A DNA stretch of 64,000 bases. Source: Paenalcaligenes niemegkensis (GTDB lineage: Bacteria > Pseudomonadota > Gammaproteobacteria > Burkholderiales > Burkholderiaceae_B). The stretch covers positions 124,001 through 188,000 of the forward strand of contig NZ_JAKGCT010000004.1 in assembly GCF_022230885.1 (NCBI RefSeq). Reading direction: 5' to 3'. The notes beneath the pieces are model-generated. The model made no database searches. It worked only from the letters and a program-made list of their open reading frames with translations, and was not told the origin of the DNA. Of the stretch, positions 57,719 through 64,000 are shown one piece after another (the first letter of the stretch is position 1; each line of letters starts with the position of its first letter). Made by a program: the position numbers and the translations under genes.

Positions 57719-60301
57719 ATGGCCCGCGATCCTCTCGTACCATACAAATCCAAACGAAATTTTTCCCTAACTCCAGAGCCCGAGCAGGGTGGCACGGCTA
57801 ACGATGGCGCACCTGTCTTTGTCATACAGAAGCACTGGGCGCGCAGCTTGCATTACGATTTCCGCCTGGAACTGGATGGCGTCATGAAAAGCTGGGCCAT
57901 ACCGAAGGGGCCGAGCCTGGATCCGGCCGACAAGCGCATGGCGGTTCATGTCGAGGACCATCCGCTTTCCTACAATCAATTTGAAGGCCAGATTCCGAAA
58001 GGCGAATATGGAGCGGGCAAAGTCATTATCTGGGATCGGGGCACGTGGACGCCGGAGCCTGACCCGCGCAAAGCATACCGTGCCGGAAAATTGAAGTTTG
58101 TCTTGAATGGCAGCAAACTTCAAGGGGGCTGGGCTCTTGTTCGAATGCGCGGTGATACCCGCAAGCAGGATGCCTGGCTGCTTATCAAGGAAAAAGATGA
58201 GTTTGCCAGACCGGCGTTGTCATTCAGTGTTGTGGACGAGTTACCCGATAGCGTGGGGCCTGAGCAAAACGAGAGAAGTCAGCCCAAGCGCAAGAGTTCG
58301 GTAAAAACGGTACCTAAAGGGGCTGTCCGTGACATGGCGTTCATGAAAGCTCCCAAAGCGACACTTCCCGAGTCCTTCAAGCCGCAGCTTGCCACCTTGG
58401 CCGATGCGCCGCCTCCTGACCCGCAGTCTTGGCTTTACGAGCTTAAATTTGACGGTTACCGCTTGCTCGCTCGAATCGATAAAGGAAAAGTCCGGCTTAT
58501 GACGCGCAATGCTCATGACTGGACCGATCGCTTACCGCATTTGGCTAAGGCGCTTCTGTCGCTGAAACTACCCTCTGGATGGTATGACGGAGAAATCGTC
58601 CTGATTAATGACCGGGGGCTACCGGATTTTCAGGCGTTACAGAACGCCTTTGACAGTGCAAAAACCAGCAGTATCCGCTATTTCCTATTCGATCTGCCTT
58701 ACTTCCAGGGGGCCGACCTTCGGGGTCTGCCTCTGACACGGCGTCGCGAAGCTCTTGAGCATGCCTTGCAGGGCGCCATCGTCGGCGAGGGGAGCGTAGT
58801 GCAGTTGAGCGCCATTTTCGATGCCTCTTTGCGCGACATTCAGGAGAGTGCGTGCCGACTGGGTTTGGAAGGAGTTATTGCCAAGCACCAGGACTCACCT
58901 TATGTGTCCAGGCGCTCGAAGTCATGGCTCAAGCTCAAGTGTGGCCATCGGCAAGAGTTTGTCATCGGCGGCTATACGCAACCGCGGGGCACCCGTATCG
59001 GCATCGGTGCTTTGTTGCTGGGTGTACATGATGAGCACGGCATACTGCGCTATGCCGGAAAAGTGGGTACCGGATTTAGCAGCCGCAGTCTGCGGGATAT
59101 CCATCAGCGACTGGATGCACTGCAATCGAATAAGAGACCTTTTGGCGAAGACGTCCCCGGCGAGCAGCTTGCGCACTGGGTAGAGCCCACGTTGTTGGCC
59201 GAAGTTTCGTTTGCGCAATGGACTAGCGGTGGTCGAATACGCCATGCGGTATTTCACGGCTTGCGTAGTGATAAAGCCGCGAAGGCCATTATCCGGGAGG
59301 AAAACATGACAGCGACAACGTTGGCACCCAAAGCGAATACGCCTGCAGGAAAACAGAAGAAAGAGAGTCCTCAATCCGTCGCAAAAACCAAGGCAAGTGC
59401 CGCCGCGACATCTCGCCTGGGGCAATTAAGGGTGACGCATCCAGAGCGTGTTGTGGATTTCACGACAAAAACCAGGAAAATCGATGTTGTTCGCTATTAC
59501 GGACTGATTGCGCCATTGATGATGCCGCATTTGAAGGGACGACCGGTTTCGCTCGTACGGGCTCCGGACGGTGTAAAGGGCCAGATATTTTTTCAAAAGC
59601 ATCTTGAGACGAACAAGATGGCAGGCATGCGCTCCTTGCCGGCCAGGCTAGATCCGGGGCACGATCCCCTTGTCGAAGTAAGCGCAGAAAAGGGCCTGAG
59701 TTCGGCGGCGCAGATGAACGTTATGGAATTTCATACATGGAACGCTGTCAACACGCTGATAGGCAAACCAGACAGAATGACGTTTGACTTGGATCCTGGT
59801 AAAGGTGTCGACTGGGCATTGATGCAGCAAGCTGCTTTGCTTTTACAGGTATTCTTGAGTGAGCTAGGTCTGACGGCCTTTGTGAAAACCAGCGGCGGCA
59901 AGGGCCTGCATGTGGTTGTTCCTCTGCAGCGGCGGCATGACTGGGAGACGGTCAAAGGGGTGTCCCAGGCTGTTGTGCAGCATTTGGCCAAGACCTTTCC
60001 TAAGCGGTTTGCGGCCAAAAGCGGGCCCCGGAATCGAGTAGGCAAGATATTTATCGATTATCTGCGCAATGGATGGGGCGCCACCACCGTGTCGGCCTGG
60101 TCGTTGCGTGCACGCCCCGGAATGGGCGTATCCGTACCCATTGAATGGGATGAGGTTGAGCAGATCACCAGCGCTACTCAATGGCATATCGGCAACATCC
60201 ATGAACGGCTTGACGTTGGCAATGCGCCCTGGGCTGAGTACGCGAGTTCGGCTGCCACTCTGACGCAAGCGATGAGAACTTTGAAGTACAGCCGTGCCTA
60301 G
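57719..60301 (+). CDS. ligD: ATP-dependent DNA ligase LigD
   Basis: LigD is the NHEJ ligase with three enzymes in one chain. The order here is 3'-phosphoesterase (about 1-190; HYDFRLELDGVMKSWAIPKG), ligase (about 215-530; nucleotidyl lysine K243 in ELKFDGYRLLAR), and primase-like polymerase (about 570-850; LDPGKGVDWALMQQAA and KTSGGKGLHVVVPLQ). This order matches Pseudomonas-type LigD. The 860-residue frame is intact. ATG 57719 replaces an in-frame codon at 57692 inside ku. Confidence 0.93.
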   Translation: MARDPLVPYKSKRNFSLTPEPEQGGTANDGAPVFVIQKHWARSLHYDFRLELDGVMKSWAIPKGPSLDPADKRMAVHVEDHPLSYNQFEGQIPKGEYGAGKVIIWDRGTWTPEPDPRKAYRAGKLKFVLNGSKLQGGWALVRMRGDTRKQDAWLLIKEKDEFARPALSFSVVDELPDSVGPEQNERSQPKRKSSVKTVPKGAVRDMAFMKAPKATLPESFKPQLATLADAPPPDPQSWLYELKFDGYRLLARIDKGKVRLMTRNAHDWTDRLPHLAKALLSLKLPSGWYDGEIVLINDRGLPDFQALQNAFDSAKTSSIRYFLFDLPYFQGADLRGLPLTRRREALEHALQGAIVGEGSVVQLSAIFDASLRDIQESACRLGLEGVIAKHQDSPYVSRRSKSWLKLKCGHRQEFVIGGYTQPRGTRIGIGALLLGVHDEHGILRYAGKVGTGFSSRSLRDIHQRLDALQSNKRPFGEDVPGEQLAHWVEPTLLAEVSFAQWTSGGRIRHAVFHGLRSDKAAKAIIREENMTATTLAPKANTPAGKQKKESPQSVAKTKASAAATSRLGQLRVTHPERVVDFTTKTRKIDVVRYYGLIAPLMMPHLKGRPVSLVRAPDGVKGQIFFQKHLETNKMAGMRSLPARLDPGHDPLVEVSAEKGLSSAAQMNVMEFHTWNAVNTLIGKPDRMTFDLDPGKGVDWALMQQAALLLQVFLSELGLTAFVKTSGGKGLHVVVPLQRRHDWETVKGVSQAVVQHLAKTFPKRFAAKSGPRNRVGKIFIDYLRNGWGATTVSAWSLRARPGMGVSVPIEWDEVEQITSATQWHIGNIHERLDVGNAPWAEYASSAATLTQAMRTLKYSRA

Positions 60302-60355
60302 AGGCCTGCCTGTGAGGGCAGGCTCGTTGGGGCGGGCTTCGACGTTCTTGTCAAC

Positions 60356-61669
60356 TTAGCGGTTAACCACGTGCTTGGGTAGCAAAAGGATGAGCAGGCC
60401 TGCCGCAACCAGACAAACAGCGAACATAATTAAACCTGTCTCTGACGACTGGGTCAGGTCTTTTAAAATGCCCATCAGATAAGTAGCTCCGATTCCGCCT
60501 AGCGTAGAAAGAGAAGCGATAAGGGCTATGCCTGCTGCGGCGGCTCGGCCAGCCAGGAAGGTGCTCGGAATACACCAGAAAACCGGGAAGGTAGCCATCA
60601 AACCTATATTAGCAAGAGAGAACAACACGACGGTAATAACAGGGTCCAGGCTAAAGAAAGTGCTGGCCCAGATACTGCCGGCCGCGAGAAAAGCCGGGAG
60701 GGCAATGTGCCATCGGCGCTCTCGATGTTTGTCTGAACTCATACCGTTAAGCACTAATGCGGCGACGGCCAATATACTTGATACACCTGTAAGCAAGCCT
60801 ATGTGTGTATTGCTGCTGACACCGGAGTCTCTAATCAGGGTAGGCAACCAGAAATTCAGACCGTAGACAGCCATCATCAGGAAAATATCGACCACGCCTA
60901 ATAACCATACTCTTGCGCTCGCAAAGGCTTCGCGCACTGACGTGTGGGATTGTGAGCTCTGATCTTTTTGTAGCGTATCGAGCAACACTTTCTTTTCGCC
61001 GGAATCTAGCCATTTGGCATCTTGCACCCCATTAGGCAGATACATCAAGATAAGCAGGCCAAGCAACACTGAGGGTATGGCTTCAAGTAAAAACATCCAC
61101 TGCCAGCCAGACATGCTTTGCACGCCATCGAAGGCACTCAGGATCCATCCGGAGAGCGGGCCTCCGATCATACTCGACAAAGGAATGCCCAGAAGGAACA
61201 GCGCCATGATCTTGCCACGTCTGAAGGTAGGAAACCAGAAGGTGATGTAGAGCATCACGCCTGGATAGAAGCCCGCTTCAGCGACACCGAGCAAGAAGCG
61301 CAATACGTAAAACTGGGTGGGGGTCGTAACAAGCATCATGCATGCTGAAATCAAGCCCCAGGTGATCATAATGCGTGCTATCCATACCTTTGCACCCATT
61401 CGTTGCAAAACCAGATTGCTGGGTACCTCGAAAAGCATATAGCCAATAAAAAAGAGGCCCGCTCCCAGGCCATAGACTGTCTCACTAAAGCCCAGATCGC
61501 TTTGCATTTGTAGCTTTGCAAAGCCGATATTGATTTTATCGAGGTAAGCGGCGATGTAACAGACACAGAGCAGAGGGATGATTCGCCAGGCCACTTTGCT
61601 ATATAACGCTTCCGTCGAGGTGTCCGTGTCGAGACTGACAGGCAGGCTCGCTGGGTAGGGCTGTGACAT
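60356..61669 (-). CDS. MFS transporter, anion:cation symporter (ACS) type
   Basis: This 437-residue permease has about 12 helices. It begins with the ACS-family N-terminal pattern: YIAAYLDKINIGFAKLQMQ, LGFSETVYGLGAGLFFIGY and FEVPSNLVLQRMGAKVWIAR. Members carry organic anions such as phthalate, tartrate or glucarate. A porin gene reads divergently 545 bases away, with a TetR regulator beyond it, so the three may form an uptake set. GAAGGAGAA precedes the ATG. Confidence 0.88.
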   Translation of the reverse strand: MSQPYPASLPVSLDTDTSTEALYSKVAWRIIPLLCVCYIAAYLDKINIGFAKLQMQSDLGFSETVYGLGAGLFFIGYMLFEVPSNLVLQRMGAKVWIARIMITWGLISACMMLVTTPTQFYVLRFLLGVAEAGFYPGVMLYITFWFPTFRRGKIMALFLLGIPLSSMIGGPLSGWILSAFDGVQSMSGWQWMFLLEAIPSVLLGLLILMYLPNGVQDAKWLDSGEKKVLLDTLQKDQSSQSHTSVREAFASARVWLLGVVDIFLMMAVYGLNFWLPTLIRDSGVSSNTHIGLLTGVSSILAVAALVLNGMSSDKHRERRWHIALPAFLAAGSIWASTFFSLDPVITVVLFSLANIGLMATFPVFWCIPSTFLAGRAAAAGIALIASLSTLGGIGATYLMGILKDLTQSSETGLIMFAVCLVAAGLLILLLPKHVVNR

Positions 61670-62213
61670 TCTTATTCTCCTTGTTGGCTCGTTTAGATTG
61701 CGAGTCCGAACGGGTGGTGTGGTTTTGCTTGAGAGTGCGGGGAAAATGACCTAGCGATGGCCGGCTGGCTTCCGCATGACGCTGTCGGGACAAGGGCGCA
61801 TTGCACTGATTTTTTGTTGTGACTCCACTTTTGTCTCCAGGAAATGATTGGACTTTTAAGCCTATACATAGTGTAGGCACTGTTAGTTTGCGTTTTTTTT
61901 AAGGGGGAGTTTATCGATTATTAATAAGAGTTATTGGATGAATGACAAAGAATAGCGTTTTTCAAGGTATGTAAAGAATAAATTGATTGAGTAAACGCTA
62001 AAATTAGGGTTTTACCTTACCTTGTGAAGTTGTTAATAAGCATTGTGTACGCTATATTTTCTCAGTCTTGGATAATAGGCGAGGAACTCCTTCGCCATTT
62101 TCTTTGACAACTACGCTATTGAACTCGCTGTTTTCCCATGAATGAGGATGGGCGTTGGGAGAAGAGCTTCAGTAAAAATTACGCCTGATAATAGGGCAGC
62201 ACAAGGAAAAATA
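61670..62213. promoter_or_regulatory. Divergent MFS/porin intergenic region
   Basis: This 544-base AT-rich region has no gene that I recognise. It holds a near-perfect palindrome, CCTATAC-ATA-GTGTAGG (61861-61877; one mismatch), a possible regulator site between the two divergent genes. Confidence 0.45.
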
Positions 62214-63292
62214 ATGAGAAGAAAGGAAGCAGGAGGAGCAGTGTGTACCGTTATGAGATTGGCTTTGGCGGGGGCGACAGCAATCGCATCAATGGGGGCC
62301 TGGGCTGATGATTCGGTGAACATTTACGGAACCGCAGATATCTGGGCAGGTAGCAGTAAGGAATTGGGCAAGGGGAGCAGTCAGCGGCAACTGCAGTCCG
62401 GAGGGATGCAGACTTCGTACTTTGGCTTAAGCGGCAGTGAAAATCTGGGAGACGGGTTAAAGGCAGTCTTTGCCATTGAGGCTTTTATACGTATGAACGA
62501 CGGGCAGTTAGGTCGTTACGACGGGGATGACTTTTTTCCCGAAGCGCTTATGCCGGGCTGGAAGGAGACTGGGGACGAATAACGCTGGGACGAACGACCA
62601 CGCCTTACTTTATATCGACAATTTTATTTAACCCTTTAGCCGGGTCGTTTGCCTTTTCACCTGCTATTTATTACACCTATATGGGAAACGGTATCGTCGA
62701 GGCACCCCTGAAGGGCGATTCCAGTTGGAGCAAATCAGTGCTCTATAACTCTCCTGCTATTGGCGGTATGACGCTAAGCCTGCAATACGCAAGAGGGTCA
62801 GCAGAGGAAGCAGTAGATTTGGAAAAAGAAAACGGAGCGCAGAAGCTGGGAGGAAACGTAGTCTACGAGCAGGGCCCTTTCAGTGCAACGGTAGCAATGC
62901 AGCAGCTTAATTTTTCAAGAAACGCGGGCGATTTGGGTTCAGACTTTAGGAATCAACGGGCTCTTTTAGCTGGCTTGGCTTATGATTTTTCATCATTTAA
63001 GCTGTATGGCCAATATCAGTCAATACAGAATAAGTACCAAAGTGCCAAGTCTAGAATAAACAGCGCTCAAGTCGGCGTCAGAGTACCGACCAGTACGGCC
63101 GGGGCGGTTCTGGCGTCGTATGCTCATGCAAAAACCTCGGGTTTCGTAAGCGATAGTCGCAACACGTGGGCGGTTGCGTACGAGCATTCCCTTTCAAAGC
63201 GCACACAATTGTACGGAAGCTATTTCCGTGATTCGGTGCGAAGTGCAGGGCAAGGTAGCAATGTTGGTGTAGGTATTAAACACACATTTTAA
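62214..63292 (+). CDS. Outer-membrane porin (Gram-negative, OmpC-type; frameshifted)
   Basis: This betaproteobacterial general porin has a signal peptide (LALAGATAIASMGAWA before DDSVNIYG), the first strand SVNIYGTADIWAGS, the GSENLGDGLKAVFAIEA turn and a terminal phenylalanine strand (VGVGIKHTF). The frame breaks in the T6 run 62532-62537; one added T gives FFSRSAYAGLEGDWGRITLG and a 359-residue trimeric-porin-length product. ATG 62214 follows AAGGAAAA. Divergent to the ACS transporter. Confidence 0.88.
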
Positions 63293-63324
63293 TAGCGGGG
63301 AAATGGCGTCGATAATGCCATTTC

Positions 63325-63998
63325 CTAAGCCTTGACGCTAGCGAGCACTGTTTGAACGATAGAGTTTCCCCATTGCTTGCGCTGAGCGGCGGACATCAGA
63401 TCTCGCGATAAGAATGCCGATAGCGTGTACTGATTCGACAAATAGAAATAACCCAGACCCATAATGCTCATATACAAGTCGACGGTATCTACATCGGCTC
63501 TGAAGGCCTTTGTTTCTATGCCTTTGCGCACTACGCCCTGAAGCACAGACAGTGCAGGAGAGAGAAATTCGCCCAAAGAGGAACCTATGTTTTTTAGGTG
63601 TTTGCCTTTAAGCAGGTTTTCAGTATTGAGCAAAATAATGAATTCAGGGTTCTTTTGATAGTAGTCCCACATGAATCTCACGATGTCGCTGAGCGCTTGC
63701 TCGGGCGAGTCTGTGTCTAGCGTCAGCGCATGCTCGGCTTGGATCAGTTTGTGATAGACGTTCTTCAATACCGCGGCGAAAAGTTTGTCTTTGTTGCCAA
63801 AGTGGTAGTAGATCAGGCTTTCGTAGCACTTAGCCTGTTTGGCAATATTTTTACTGTTGCTCCAGCATAACCGTTACGGGCAAAAACGAACTCGGCAGCT
63901 TCCAGAATAGTATCGCTGGTAGTGTTGCTGACGCGAGAGCGTCGTGCTGGTTTAGTGGCGCCTAGCGGTTCTTCGTTCTTCGTGTTGGGCAAAGACAT
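63325..63998 (-). CDS. TetR-family transcriptional regulator (frameshifted)
   Basis: The N-terminal HTH (SDTILEAAEFVFARNGYAGA) is joined to the rest by adding one A to the A5 run (plus-strand T5, 63848-63852). The repaired protein reads TVKNIAKQAKCYESLIYYHF, then GNKDKLFAAVLKNVYHKL, and is about 224 residues long. The C-terminal domain resembles ligand-binding TetR domains. It converges on the porin gene and is a candidate regulator of the porin/ACS pair. The start ATG is 3 bases from the right edge. Confidence 0.8.
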
Positions 63999-64000
63999 GT

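Noticed and set aside
1..64000. CRISPR array, rRNA, intact insertion sequence or prophage
   Set aside because: No regularly spaced repeats, no rRNA-like sequence, and no intact transposase, integrase or phage structural gene were seen.

Overview
The window looks like chromosome from a betaproteobacterium of the Alcaligenaceae. The RNase R, RlmB, HU, ImuA/ImuB/DnaE2 and LigD proteins, a beta-alanine transaminase and a FecIRA-type iron system suggest the Advenella/Alcaligenes/Bordetella neighbourhood. Genus is an inference; no rRNA is present to test it.

Layout. (1) 1-4108: 3' part of a C-P lyase (phosphonate) operon, phnJ (end)-K-L-M-N-P, with overlapping or nearly touching genes. (2) 4149-8505: a Fur-controlled fecI/fecR/TonB-receptor cascade for ferric-siderophore uptake. 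A 43-bp block with conserved ends and fixed spacing, probably the promoter of the FecI-like sigma factor, stands before both fecR and the receptor. (3) 8710-15516: arfB, a YghU-type GST, a nemR/nemA-like divergent pair, a GNAT, an SDR with a divergent LysR gene, and rlmF. (4) 15650-20161: a degraded stretch with relics of a LysR gene and a ParE-like toxin, together with intact dpaL, an lrp-like gene and an MFS exporter, ending at a CAU tRNA. (5) 20504-27671: dbpA, a small lipoprotein, a glutamate-synthase-like membrane flavoprotein, a GNAT, a methyltransferase, a stress-type membrane protein and a ClsC-like phospholipase D. (6) 27798-33071: the SOS mutasome imuA-imuB-dnaE2 behind a good LexA box. 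(7) 33230-40472: an MscS-family channel, HIT protein, Dtd, a hypothetical protein, a PhaC-like DUF3141 protein with a histone-H1-like tail, and a YgjP-like protease. (8) 40675-50646: lactate permease, beta-alanine catabolism (bauA, mmsA), LysR regulators, an orphan PTS-EIIC protein, a GNAT, and two truncated genes head to head. (9) 50718-57711: tRNA-Leu, rnr, rlmB, a cystathionine-gamma-synthase-like gene, hup, two identical tRNA-Val genes and ku. (10) 57719-63998: ligD (with ku, a bacterial NHEJ pair), an ACS-family MFS transporter, a porin and a TetR regulator.

The most important caveat is that fourteen genes are broken by eighteen single-base frameshifts. Seventeen are missing bases, nearly all in mononucleotide runs of four to seven; one is an extra A. 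Restoring one base each time gives normal family lengths. This looks like homopolymer miscalling by the sequencing method, not mass gene decay. I annotate these as whole genes and give the break points. True decay seems limited to the LLM/LysR junction at 49477-50646 and to the relics at 15697-15900 and 19620-19966.
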